Positions 43,097-51,279 of a stretch of 64,000 bases of DNA are shown one piece after another; within the stretch, counting starts at the first letter, position 1; every line of letters begins with the position of its first letter. Under the pieces are notes generated by a model. That model ran no database searches, was not told where the DNA came from, and saw nothing but the letters and a program-made list of their open reading frames with translations. Made by a program: the position numbers and the translations under genes. The stretch covers positions 1,632,892 to 1,696,891 of the forward strand of contig NZ_KE150412.1 of assembly GCF_000411255.1 (NCBI RefSeq), written 5' to 3'. The DNA is from Paenibacillus sp. HGH0039. Its GTDB lineage: Bacteria > Bacillota > Bacilli > Paenibacillales > NBRC-103111.

Positions 43097-43345
43097 ATGT
43101 CTAAAATCGCAGTCGAAGACAGCTTATCCAGTGTGAAGCAGGCCCTGCAGAGCAGCGGCTACGAAGTTACCTCGTTGAATCAGGCGGACGGAGCGTCCTG
43201 CGTGGTCATTTCCGGTCTGGACCAGAATGTGATGGGCTTCGCGGATGCCACCACCTCCGCTTCCGTCATCAACGCTCACGGCTTAACGGACGAAGAAATC
43301 GTCCAGGAAGTCGGCAGAACGACCGGGCAAAACCAGGGCTTCTGA
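43097..43345 (+). CDS. UPF0180 family protein (YkuS-like)
   Basis: The 82-residue protein fits UPF0180: KIAVEDSLSSVKQALQSSGY at the start, CVVISGLDQNVMG in the middle and a NAHGLTDEEIVQEVG ending. The function is not known. AAAGGAG lies upstream of the ATG. Confidence 0.88.
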   Translation: MSKIAVEDSLSSVKQALQSSGYEVTSLNQADGASCVVISGLDQNVMGFADATTSASVINAHGLTDEEIVQEVGRTTGQNQGF

Positions 43346-43410
43346 TCAGCGCAAACCGTCCTTGGTTTTCTTGCCGCACGTTTTTCCCCATGGTATCCAT
43401 GGAACCGATT

Positions 43411-43446
43411 AAAAAAGCGATTCTCCTGCAGGAGAGCCGCTTTTTT
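43411..43446. terminator. Bidirectional terminator between UPF0180 and SDR genes
   Basis: AAAAAGCG-A-TTCTCC pairs with GGAGA-G-CCGCTTTTT around a TGCA loop. It serves the two convergent genes. Confidence 0.85.
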
Positions 43447-43452
43447 TCTGAG

Positions 43453-44229
43453 TTATTTCTTGTTCAGCATACGCTGTGCGGATTTATCCAGCAGACGGGG
43501 AAACAGCGAATACAGCTTCGTGCCGATTCCCGCTATAAAAGGCAGATCAATCTCCGCCTTCTCTTTCTCGACCGCGCGGATGATCGCTCCGGCAACCCGC
43601 TCCGGTTTCAGCATGAACCAACTGATGTTCTTGACGTAATTCCCCGTAGGGTCCGCCCGTTCGAAGAACGGGGTATCAATCGGGCCCGGATTAACGGCGC
43701 TGAGCCGGACACCGGTTCCCGCCAGCTCCTGGCGAAGCGAATTTGTCAGGCCGAGCACGGCGTGTTTCGTCGCGGAGTATCCGGAGGACTTGGCCGACCC
43801 GATTTTGCCGGCCATCGAAGCGATATTGACGATGTGGCCCGAGCCCGATTTGACCATGGCCGGAAGAACCGCTTTCGTGCAGCGGACGATGCCCATGTAA
43901 TTCACGTCCATCATCTCTTCGAACTGCTCCAGCGGAGCGTCCAGAAACCGTTCGAATACTCCGAACCCCGCGTTATTGACGAGAACGTCAATCCGCCCGT
44001 ACTCGGCCAGAACTTCGGCGAAAACCCGGTTCACTTCGGCCGTATTCTGCACATCGAGCCGGTACACGCCGCATCCGCCGCCGATCTCCGCCGCCAGCCG
44101 CTCCAGCTTGTCCCGCGAACGTGCCATCAGAACGGGCACCGCTCCGCGCTGGGCCAACACACGCGCGGTCTGCTCGCCTATTCCGCTGGAGGCTCCGGTG
44201 ACGACGACTACTTTGCCTTCTATATTCAT
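43453..44229 (-). CDS. Short-chain dehydrogenase/reductase (SDR)
   Basis: The 258-residue enzyme has the classical SDR layout: TGASSGIG near residue 10 for the cofactor, NNAG near 85, the catalytic Ser in NIASMAG and YSATK near 155. A PGPIDTPFF motif closes the fold. The substrate is not predicted. ATG 44229 fits the Rossmann start; 35 further open codons upstream have no ribosome binding site. Confidence 0.9.
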   Translation of the reverse strand: MNIEGKVVVVTGASSGIGEQTARVLAQRGAVPVLMARSRDKLERLAAEIGGGCGVYRLDVQNTAEVNRVFAEVLAEYGRIDVLVNNAGFGVFERFLDAPLEQFEEMMDVNYMGIVRCTKAVLPAMVKSGSGHIVNIASMAGKIGSAKSSGYSATKHAVLGLTNSLRQELAGTGVRLSAVNPGPIDTPFFERADPTGNYVKNISWFMLKPERVAGAIIRAVEKEKAEIDLPFIAGIGTKLYSLFPRLLDKSAQRMLNKK

Positions 44230-44503
44230 GGATGTGCTTCTTCCCCTTCCGGTGACGCTTGTAGGCTTAGTATACCTTACGCGGCTTTTCTTCACCAGGC
44301 GGAGGCGGGCAGGACAGGTTTTATTCCGCTCCATTTTATATCCTTCAGCACTTTGAGACCGGATACAGCGGGTTAGAAGCAGTTAGAATAGGTCTCTCCC
44401 CTTCGCGGACGGCCGCCGAAATTTCAATTTCGCGGAATTTAACTCAGCAATTAAACTTCTCTGGCTCCTCCCGCATCCCGTACCGGAGAAACTCGCGTCA
44501 AAA

Positions 44504-44533
44504 AAAAGACTGCTTCAACAGAAGCAGTCTTTT
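44504..44533 (-). terminator. Terminator after cheX
   Basis: AAAAGACTGCTTC and its complement pair around AACA; T residues follow on the minus strand. The remaining part of the 333-base gap up to the SDR start holds only an AT-rich palindrome near 44420-44440 (CCGAAATT / AATTTCG) and no ORF. Confidence 0.9.
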
Positions 44534-44562
44534 GGCCGGTTCTCCAGCTTGGTCCGGTTTAA

Positions 44563-45018
44563 CTAAGCGAGAAGGACCTGAATATCCAGTTCGCCGATTC
44601 CGTCCATGAGCAAAGGAACCGTCAGCGCTTTCAGTGCATCCACCTCATGGACGTCTCCCGTGACGACCTTAGGGGGCGTAATGTCAACCTTGATGCCCTG
44701 ATTGTACAAAATCGTGCTGGCGTTGCCGCTGATCATGTTTCCGAGTTCGGAAATCGCACTGTGTCCCATCTCGTCCAGCTCGGTCAAAATAAATCCGCCC
44801 ATCATAGCGGAAACCATCCGCAGCGCCGTTGATTCTTCAAAACCGAAGCGTATGTTTCCTTGCATTTGACCGGTCATACCGATTTGTATCCATACATAAC
44901 GTTCGATAAAGTAAATATCTTTGACAGACAATTTACCGGTAGTCGGACGCACGTTCGCGACTTGTTCGATGACAATCCGCGCGGATTCCAGGAAAGGATT
45001 GATGTACTCCGCTTTCAT
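44563..45018 (-). CDS. cheX: CheX-type CheY-P phosphatase
   Basis: The 151-residue protein is a CheC/CheX/FliY-family member. The catalytic E-x2-N motif is in ISELGNMISGNASTI. The N-terminus MKAEYINPFLESARIVIEQV and the end KALTVPLLMDGIGELDIQVL are typical of CheX. It removes phosphate from response regulators such as CheY. No other chemotaxis gene is nearby, so it may serve a different response regulator. The start at ATG 45018 matches family length; the frame is open for 27 more codons upstream. Confidence 0.88.
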   Translation of the reverse strand: MKAEYINPFLESARIVIEQVANVRPTTGKLSVKDIYFIERYVWIQIGMTGQMQGNIRFGFEESTALRMVSAMMGGFILTELDEMGHSAISELGNMISGNASTILYNQGIKVDITPPKVVTGDVHEVDALKALTVPLLMDGIGELDIQVLLA

Positions 45019-45423
45019 GTGCTCTTTAACCCCTTTACCAACATATAGGAACAAAAATTGTTTCACAAGGCGATAAAACCGTTCCTCCGGTTTAGGCACT
45101 CATGTCGGATTTTTTCGAACCAAACTTACACATTTTTCTACATTATATAGTAAAAATCGTTGTCCGTATACTTCTTTTGTCCTATTTTATCCATGTCAGC
45201 TTTGAGCCTTTTTTATCATTGGACCTATAAAGCGGGGCCAAACAGGAAGAGAATCGCGCGGCGGTCCTATTTCCCGTTTTGGGATTTTCCGGACACCGCG
45301 GGGGTAGAGCAAATCAGTCTTTTACCGGATTAGACGCCGCCGAACCTCTTTGCACGTCATAAATGACCGCGCTTGTGAGGAAGCATTCCGTTTGGTACGA
45401 TGAAAGGTGAGGTGAACAAAAGC
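45019..45423. other. 405-base divergent region between cheX and the NagD-type phosphatase gene
   Basis: The left half is AT rich and has a TATAAT on the minus strand at 45147-45142, a plausible cheX -10 without a good -35. The right half carries the promoter at 45373-45401. No ORF is supported. Confidence 0.45.
45373..45401 (+). promoter_or_regulatory. Probable SigA promoter of the NagD-type phosphatase gene
   Basis: TTGTGA and TACGAT (5 of 6 to the -10) are 17 bases apart. Transcription would begin near 45408, giving a leader of only about 16 bases before ATG 45424, just enough for the AGGTG site. Confidence 0.55.
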
Positions 45424-46203
45424 ATGCACGGATTTTTGATTGATTTGGATGGCACGCTGTACAAAGGGAACGAAGCCATACCGGGCGCGAAGGAGTTTGT
45501 GGAGCTGCTCAATAAGAACGGCCTCCCTTACCTCCTTGTGACCAATAATTCGTCCCGCTCCCCGGAACACGTGGCCGGCCATTTAAACGGGATGGGCATA
45601 GACGTCGGGCCCGACCGCGTATACACGACGGCTATGGCTTCCGTTCAGTATTTGCTCGAACACGGAAGCGGCAATCGCGTCTACTGCATCGGCGAAGAAG
45701 GACTGCAGAGCGCTCTGCTGGAAGCGGGGTTCGAGCTCACCGACAAGGAGCCGGATTATGTCGTTCAAGGTATCGACCGGCAGCTGACCTATGACAAGCT
45801 GGCTTCGGCGGTCAAGCACCTGCTGGGCGGCGCCCGGTACATCCTGACGAACCCGGATCACCTGCTTCCGTCTGACAGCGGCCTGATTCCCGGAGCCGGC
45901 TCCATCGGCGCCCTCATCCGGACCGCTTCCGGCGCCAATCCGGTCGTCATCGGCAAGCCGTCGCCGGTCATTATGAACTACGCCCTGGCCCGACTGGAAC
46001 TGCAGGCGAAAGACACGTGGGTGATCGGCGACAATACCGCAACGGACATCGGCGGCGGAATATCGGCCGGCTGCCGGACAGCTCTCGTGCTGACAGGCCT
46101 TGCCACGGAGGCCAATGTCCGGGAGCACATTTCCAAGTCCGGAAACGAGCCGGATCTGATTTGCCGAGACCTGCCTCATTTTTGGAACAGTCTTATGAAA
46201 TAG
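45424..46203 (+). CDS. HAD-IIA family phosphatase (YutF/NagD-like)
   Basis: The 259-residue enzyme shows FLIDLDGTLYKGNEAI (motif I), LLVTNNSS (motif II), VVIGKPSPVIM (motif III Lys) and WVIGDNTATDIGGG (motif IV). It is the second HAD-IIA phosphatase in the window and is closer to the YutF group than the one beside GlpP. It dephosphorylates small metabolites such as sugar or nucleotide phosphates. It is single, between a promoter and a terminator. Confidence 0.88.
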   Translation: MHGFLIDLDGTLYKGNEAIPGAKEFVELLNKNGLPYLLVTNNSSRSPEHVAGHLNGMGIDVGPDRVYTTAMASVQYLLEHGSGNRVYCIGEEGLQSALLEAGFELTDKEPDYVVQGIDRQLTYDKLASAVKHLLGGARYILTNPDHLLPSDSGLIPGAGSIGALIRTASGANPVVIGKPSPVIMNYALARLELQAKDTWVIGDNTATDIGGGISAGCRTALVLTGLATEANVREHISKSGNEPDLICRDLPHFWNSLMK

Positions 46204-46245
46204 CCCGGCCCGACAGCCTGGAAATGAGACAACTCCTTTATTACA

Positions 46246-46287
46246 GAGAAACGGGAATCTCCCCTTGACAAAGAGTCCCGTTTCTCC
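46246..46287 (+). terminator. Terminator after the YutF-like gene
   Basis: GAGAAACGGGA-TCT pairs with AGA-TCCCGTTTCTC around a 10-base loop; a T-rich tail (CTTTTTG) follows. Confidence 0.85.
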
Positions 46288-46356
46288 CCTCTTTTTGTAA
46301 CCGGGATTGAAATGATCCCCCCAAAACCCGATTGTCATTTATTTACATCCAATCAT

Positions 46357-46385
46357 TTGAACTCTCCCCGGCCATCCTTTATAAT
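46357..46385 (+). promoter_or_regulatory. SigA promoter of the LysR/PHP unit
   Basis: TTGAAC (46357-46362) and TATAAT (46380-46385) are 17 bases apart, 67 bases before the LysR start. The AT-rich leader after it could hold the LysR autoregulatory site. Confidence 0.75.
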
Positions 46386-46451
46386 AGAAAGAAAATTAAG
46401 TTATCTCGTTATATGTTTCGATAAATTTTACTTATAATCGGAGGGCTGCCC

Positions 46452-47354
46452 ATGAATCTCAATCAATTGGAGACGCTCATCACGATTTCCAAGACGATGA
46501 GTTTCCGTAAGGCAGGCGAACTTCTCAACCTGACGCAGCCGGCCGTGTCTGCGCAGATTAGAAGCTTGGAAGAAGAGTTCGGGACGATTCTGATCGACCG
46601 CAACCAGCCTGTGACGCTGACGGACAGCGGCAAGCTGTTCCTAGAGCACGCCGAAAGAATCCTCCGCACTGTCGAGGATTTGAAACAACGGTTGGCCGAT
46701 CTGAGCCAGACTCCCCAGGGCCATATCCATATCGGGACAACCACGTCCATTGCCATGCAAATTTTACCGCGGGTGCTGTTTTATTTTCAGGACCAGTTCC
46801 CTTTAATCAAAACCACCATTCATTCCATGACCTCTTCGCAAATTATGGCCAGTGTCGACAACGGCAGTGTAGATATCGGCATTTCGTATCTCTACGAAAA
46901 GTATCCGTCTCTGGAAGCTTCCGTCCTGTACTACGACACGTTCGAACTCATCGTATCCACCAGTCATCCGCTAAGCCGGTACTCTCATATTTCCATCGAG
47001 AAGCTGCGCAATCTGCCCTTTATCATGCTATCGCCGGAAACGGCGGGACGCCGATTCGTCGATCAGGTGTTCAAAACGTACGATATCAACCCGCAAATCG
47101 TGATGGAGCTGTCAAGCAGCGAAGAAGTCAAACGGATGGTCGAGCTGAATCTCGGCGCCGCCATTATCTCGAAGTTGTCTGTCGTCAACGATCTCGACCA
47201 CGGTACGCTGAAAATGCTGAAAGTAGACGAGTTAGATATCACTCATCCCGTCGGCGTTGTGTACAAATCCGGCCGCTACCTCAACTCCGCGATGCACCAG
47301 TTCCTGCAGGATTTGAAAGGAATGCCGGAAACCCAATTTCTCGGTTCCGAATAG
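46452..47354 (+). CDS. LysR-type transcriptional regulator
   Basis: The 300-residue protein has an N-terminal winged helix (MNLNQLETLITISKTMSFRK and AGELLNLTQPAVSAQIRSLE) and a periplasmic-binding-type effector domain with FIMLSPETAGRRFVDQVF. It may resemble CysL/CbbR-type regulators. Its target is unknown; it is followed 11 bases later by a PHP phosphatase in the same direction, so the two are likely cotranscribed. Confidence 0.9.
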   Translation: MNLNQLETLITISKTMSFRKAGELLNLTQPAVSAQIRSLEEEFGTILIDRNQPVTLTDSGKLFLEHAERILRTVEDLKQRLADLSQTPQGHIHIGTTTSIAMQILPRVLFYFQDQFPLIKTTIHSMTSSQIMASVDNGSVDIGISYLYEKYPSLEASVLYYDTFELIVSTSHPLSRYSHISIEKLRNLPFIMLSPETAGRRFVDQVFKTYDINPQIVMELSSSEEVKRMVELNLGAAIISKLSVVNDLDHGTLKMLKVDELDITHPVGVVYKSGRYLNSAMHQFLQDLKGMPETQFLGSE

Positions 47355-47365
47355 GAGGGCTACTT

Positions 47366-48172
47366 ATGAAATTCGATCTTCATACGCACAACGAAAGATG
47401 CGGGCATGCAACGGGGACCATCCGTCACTACGTAGACGCGGCGGTGGAAGCGGGCTTGTCCGTGATCGGCATTTCGGATCATTCCCCTTATTTTTACAGC
47501 GAGCAGGACCAGTTGTTTCCCGGAATCGCCATGGCCAAAAGCGCCTTCGCCGCCTATGTGGAAGAAGTGCTCGGCCTGAAGAAGGAATATGCGGGCAAAA
47601 TCGAAGTGCTGCTGGGCGTCGAATCCGACTTTTTCCCGGAGCATCTGGACCTGTACCGTTCCATGTATGAGAAATTCCCGTTCGACTATATTATAGGTTC
47701 GGTCCATCTGTCCGGCGGCGTCAGTATTTTTAACAAGAACCGGTGGAAAGGGCTTGACGACGCTCAGCATATCCTCCATAAAGAGACCTACTACGATCTG
47801 ATCCAGCAATCGGCAAGAGCCGGATTGTTTCAGATACTGGGTCATATCGACGCGATGAAAGGATTCTATCCCGCTTTCTCGGACATTCCGACTCCCAAAG
47901 TGGACGAAACCCTGAAAGTCATCGCGGATGAGGATGTGGCGATCGAAATCAACACTTCCGGCAAAACCAAAACCGTAGGCGGATGGTATCCGTCCGATCT
48001 TATTCTGGAACGCGCCCTCCATTACGGGGTTAAAGTCACTTTCGGCTCAGACTCTCATGTTCCCCAGCGTGTTGGCGACGACTTCGAACTCGTAAGCAAG
48101 CGGCTGAAAGAAATCGGGTTTAAAGAATGGTGTTTCTTCCGCAATAAAGAGCGGGTTCTCGTTACCCTGTAA
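47366..48172 (+). CDS. PHP-domain phosphatase (histidinol-phosphatase HisJ-like)
   Basis: The 268-residue enzyme shows the PHP metal motifs: FDLHTHNERCGHA, IGISDHSPYF, VLLGVESDFFPEH, IIGSVHL, LGHIDAMK and FGSDSHVPQRVG. This pattern matches HisJ-type histidinol phosphatases that act late in histidine synthesis. No other his gene is near, so a different phosphoester substrate is possible. Confidence 0.82.
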   Translation: MKFDLHTHNERCGHATGTIRHYVDAAVEAGLSVIGISDHSPYFYSEQDQLFPGIAMAKSAFAAYVEEVLGLKKEYAGKIEVLLGVESDFFPEHLDLYRSMYEKFPFDYIIGSVHLSGGVSIFNKNRWKGLDDAQHILHKETYYDLIQQSARAGLFQILGHIDAMKGFYPAFSDIPTPKVDETLKVIADEDVAIEINTSGKTKTVGGWYPSDLILERALHYGVKVTFGSDSHVPQRVGDDFELVSKRLKEIGFKEWCFFRNKERVLVTL

Positions 48173-48202
48173 TACCCGTCGCATTTCATAAAAAGACATA
48201 GA

Positions 48203-48229
48203 AAAACCGGCCGTCAATCGGCCGGTTTT
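48203..48229 (+). terminator. Terminator after the PHP phosphatase gene
   Basis: AAAACCGGCCG and CGGCCGGTTTT pair around TCAAT; more T and C follow. Confidence 0.9.
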
Positions 48230-48461
48230 CTTTAATTCCGGGAGCTGTGATTCCGGATGATCCGCAGGAAGTCGGCCCATAAAGCCGACAGTTCCCTGCA
48301 CGGGCCATCCGGTTCGGACTGCCTGAAACAGCTTCCCCGTCCCAACGAAGATCATTCAGGAAAAAGGCGTCTGCAAGATCAGAACCAGTTCCAAACAGGG
48401 AGCAGCGTGCTCATACTGCGGCTTCCGGATACATTGCGGCGTAAGCAGCAAGTCTCTAGAC

Positions 48462-48540
48462 AAAAAAAAGCAGGCTTACCAACGGGGTAAGCCTGAAACG
48501 TTGTATATTAAAAAGGGGGTCTTGGTTATTATAATACCTC
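48462..48540 (-). ncRNA. Candidate small RNA of about 78 bases
   Basis: On the minus strand ATGAAA (48575-48570) and TATAAT (48552-48547) are 17 bases apart, a fair SigA promoter. About 45 bases after the predicted start near 48540 comes a perfect 10-bp hairpin (CAGGCTTACC / GGTAAGCCTG, 48471-48495) and eight T. No ORF fits between. An internal AAGGGAGGT / ACC..CCCCCTT pairing gives a second hairpin at the 5' end whose GGGAGG could pair with ribosome binding sites. This is inferred from signals only. Confidence 0.5.
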
Positions 48541-48589
48541 CCTTACATTATAGGAACGTAACAGAAATATTTCATTTATGTAACAAAAT

Positions 48590-48603
48590 TGAAAGCGCTC
48601 TCT
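48590..48603. promoter_or_regulatory. cre-like box upstream of the small RNA and the CDF gene
   Basis: TGAAAGCGCTCTCT matches the cre consensus at 13 of 14 positions (last A is T). It is about 50 bases upstream of the predicted small-RNA start and about 190 bases upstream of the cation pump. Confidence 0.5.
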
Positions 48604-48790
48604 TATATTCCGACGGCAACTTCCCCGGTTTCGGCAGCATTCGCCTATGAAAATTCCTCTTTTGTCTATTTCATAGAACAGCCGTTGCAGGATTCCGGGA
48701 CGTGACGTATAATTCCAACAGAACAACCTGGTGAAGAGTCTACTATCGTCCGTTCATCCATATAAAAAAGCCGGAAAGCAGGTACAAGCC

Positions 48791-49771
48791 ATGACCGATT
48801 TTCACCATCTTGACCATGTAAAGGAACAATCCACGTCCAAGCGTACGCTTTGGATTACTCTTCTCCTCACCTTATTTTTCACCATTGTTGAAGTTGTCGG
48901 GGGGATTATGTCGAACTCCCTCGCCCTGCTCTCGGATTCCGCGCATATGATCTCAGACGTCATTGCGCTCGGACTCAGCATGACCGCCATTTACCTGGCC
49001 TCCCGGAAACCTAACAGCCGCTACACATTCGGCTTTCTGCGTTTCGAAATCATTGCCTCCTTCCTTAACGGGCTTGCCTTGGCCGTGATCGCCATCGGAA
49101 TCCTTATCGAGGGAATCAAGCGGTTTTACGAGCCGCAGGACATTGATTTCAAACTTATGCTCATCATCTCCTCCATCGGGTTCGTAGTCAATCTGGTGCT
49201 CACGCTGGTTCTGCATCGCAGTATGGAAGAAGAGGAGAATCTCAATGTCCAGAGTGCCTTGTGGCATTTTATCGGAGACCTGCTCAGTTCCGTAGGGGTT
49301 ATTATTTCGGCGGTGATCATTTATTTTACGGGAATGCTGTGGTTTGATCCTTTGATCAGTATCGTAATCAGCTGCATTATTTTCATCGGAGGCAGCCGGA
49401 TCATTAAGGAATCTTTCCTCATTCTGATGGAATCCGTTCCCGCCAAGTTCAATCTGGAGGAAATCCGCCGCGATATCGGCAATGTCGAAGGGGTCGAAGA
49501 TGTGCATGAAATGCACCTTTGGGCGATCTCGACGGATCATTACTCTCTGACCGCGCACGTTTTTATCGACGACAAAATCCAGCCGTTCTGCATCATCCTC
49601 GCCATTAACGAAACGCTGAAGGAAAAATACGGCATTACGCATTCCACCATTCAGATGGAGCATGCGGGTATTCATCCTCACGGCGAATACGGCCGGGAAT
49701 TTCTCAAACACCGGGAAGAGAAGCATCAGGAAGATTCTCCGGCTCCCGTTCAAAAACAAGCCATGACGTGA
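48791..49771 (+). CDS. Cation diffusion facilitator (CzcD-like metal efflux)
   Basis: The 326-residue pump exports divalent metals such as zinc in exchange for protons. It has six spans, with metal-site motifs LLSDSAHMISDVIALGL in span 2 and LWHFIGDLLSSVG in span 5, and a cytoplasmic C-terminal domain ending with several His. An N-terminal HHLDH stretch is also present. ATG 48791 follows AGGTACAAGCC; GTG 48731 is in frame but lacks family similarity. No metalloregulator is next to it. Confidence 0.92.
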   Translation: MTDFHHLDHVKEQSTSKRTLWITLLLTLFFTIVEVVGGIMSNSLALLSDSAHMISDVIALGLSMTAIYLASRKPNSRYTFGFLRFEIIASFLNGLALAVIAIGILIEGIKRFYEPQDIDFKLMLIISSIGFVVNLVLTLVLHRSMEEEENLNVQSALWHFIGDLLSSVGVIISAVIIYFTGMLWFDPLISIVISCIIFIGGSRIIKESFLILMESVPAKFNLEEIRRDIGNVEGVEDVHEMHLWAISTDHYSLTAHVFIDDKIQPFCIILAINETLKEKYGITHSTIQMEHAGIHPHGEYGREFLKHREEKHQEDSPAPVQKQAMT

Positions 49772-49787
49772 GACGACATGGCGCGCA

Positions 49788-49821
49788 AACACCGGAATCC
49801 CTTGCAAGGGGTCCGGTGTTT
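49788..49821 (+). terminator. Terminator after the CDF gene
   Basis: AACACCGGA-TCCCTT pairs with AAGGG-TCCGGTGTT around a short loop, with T residues after it. Confidence 0.9.
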
Positions 49822-49914
49822 TTCGCGTTAGCCGGGCTTGTACCATTCTCATGCCGGGTGTTTTATAATGGATCTAACGTACCCATACCAGCCAACCTAT
49901 CGGAGGTGCTTCCC

Positions 49915-50913
49915 ATGAAAGCAGTTCTTCTCGAAACATTCGGCGCGCCGGAATCGTTCTCCATCGGAGAAATTCCGACCCCGGCCGTCCGGCCCGGACA
50001 CGTGCTTATCCGCGTCGCCGCCAGCGGCGTGAATCCGATCGACGCGCGGATCCGCCAGGGCTTGATGCCGAATCTCGCTCCGCCCGCTCCCGCGGTCCTG
50101 CACGGCGATGTAGCGGGCACCGTCGAAGCCGTGGGCGAAGGCGTGACGAAGTTCCGGCCCGGCGACGAAGTGTACGGCTTCGCCGGCGGCTTCAAGGGCT
50201 TCGGCGGCGCACTCGCCGAATACATGCTGGCCGATGCGGAGCTCATCGCCCGCAAGCCCGCCTCGCTCTCGATGAGCGAGGCGGCGGCCCTGCCCGTCGT
50301 GGCGCTCACCGCCTGGCAGGGCCTGTTCGACCGGGCGCGGCTTCAGCCCGGCCAGCAGGTTCTCGTGCATGCCGCCGCAGGCGGCGTCGGCCACATCGCG
50401 ATCCAGCTCGCGAAATGGGGCGGCGCCGACGTCTTCGCAACGGCATCCTCCGACGCGAAGCTGGACATCGCTTCGCGGCTGGGCGCGGACGGCGTCATCA
50501 ACTACCGGACGGAACCGGTAGAAGATTACGTGCGCAGATGCTCGGACGGCGGCCAGGGCTTCGGCGTCGTGTTCGACACGGTCGGGAAGGACAACCTCGA
50601 CCGTTCCTTCGCCGCCGCGCGCACAGGCGGCCATGTCGTCGCCATCGCCGCCCGCTCCACGCATGATCTCAGCCCGCTTCATGCGAAGGGGTTGACGCTG
50701 CACGTGGTGTTCACCGTGCTGCCGCTTTTGACCGACGTCGGCCGCAAGCATCAGGGCGAGACGCTGGAGCGTCTTGCGCGCCTGGCCGACGAAGGGCATC
50801 TGCGCCCGCTGCTGGACGAGCAGCGGTTTACGTTCCGCGACGCGGCGGGAGCTCACCGCCGCCTGGAGTCGGGCAGCGCGATCGGCAAGGTCGTGCTGAC
50901 GAACGATCTATAA
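49915..50913 (+). CDS. Zinc-independent quinone oxidoreductase (MDR superfamily)
   Basis: The 332-residue enzyme shows the MDR fold: GEIPTPAVRPGHVLIRVAAS, VLHGDVAGTVEAVGEGV, GDEVYGFAGG and the NADPH-binding VLVHAAAGGVGHIAIQLAKW. The zinc ligands are absent. It reduces quinones or enones with NADPH. A TATAAT at 49864-49869 is a likely -10. The GC content is noticeably higher in this gene than in its flanks. Confidence 0.9.
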   Translation: MKAVLLETFGAPESFSIGEIPTPAVRPGHVLIRVAASGVNPIDARIRQGLMPNLAPPAPAVLHGDVAGTVEAVGEGVTKFRPGDEVYGFAGGFKGFGGALAEYMLADAELIARKPASLSMSEAAALPVVALTAWQGLFDRARLQPGQQVLVHAAAGGVGHIAIQLAKWGGADVFATASSDAKLDIASRLGADGVINYRTEPVEDYVRRCSDGGQGFGVVFDTVGKDNLDRSFAAARTGGHVVAIAARSTHDLSPLHAKGLTLHVVFTVLPLLTDVGRKHQGETLERLARLADEGHLRPLLDEQRFTFRDAAGAHRRLESGSAIGKVVLTNDL

Positions 50914-51003
50914 GGACGTGCGGATGAACGACCTGTAAGGGCATGCCCCCGGATGCAGGCTGAGGCTGCGGGCAGTAAACTACTCTGCCTATCTCCATGG
51001 TAA

Positions 51004-51071
51004 AAGAGCAGGCTTCGCAATCGTTCCCTCCCGGAATTAGCCGGGGGATCAATCATTGCGATCCTGCTCTT
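51004..51071. repeat. Long interrupted palindrome (possible terminator or mobile palindrome)
   Basis: AGAGCAGG-CT-TCGCAAT (51005-51021) pairs with ATTGCGA-T-CCTGCTCT (51055-51070). The 33-base loop holds an inner hairpin CCCGG / CCGGG. On either strand it ends in a few T (minus) or A/T-rich sequence (plus), so it may terminate the converging genes. Confidence 0.6.
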
Positions 51072-51279
51072 CTAATTTAAATTTTGAAGGGAGCCAAGTT
51101 AATGTCTCACCGGCATCTTTCGCTCCACGACTTTCTTTTTTACTGACCCGTAGGCTTGTTTCGGTAATTCCTTCTTTAAGACGCTTGCGTTCGTAATCTT
51201 CAAGGCCCCGATTCCGTTTTCCCTTCCCATGTCCGCTACTTTTGGAGCCGGATTTTAAACGTCGTTCCGTTTGCCTTGT
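51049..51279 (-). pseudogene. Start-less ORF downstream of the PL8 lyase
   Basis: After the lyase stop the minus strand stays open in another frame. It reads GLEDYERKRLKEGITETSLR, VSKKESRGAKDAGETLTWLP and a short SKFKLEEQDRND tail, ending inside the palindrome. The composition is hydrophilic and protein-like, but no ATG, GTG or TTG lies in the frame before it. It may be the relic of a gene truncated when the lyase locus arrived. The family is not recognised. Apart from this and the palindrome, the 320 bases hold nothing else. Confidence 0.35.

Noticed and set aside
48529-48726. 65-codon minus-strand ORF in the small-RNA region
   Set aside because: Cys/Arg-rich random-looking translation, no ribosome binding site, and it runs across the predicted promoter.
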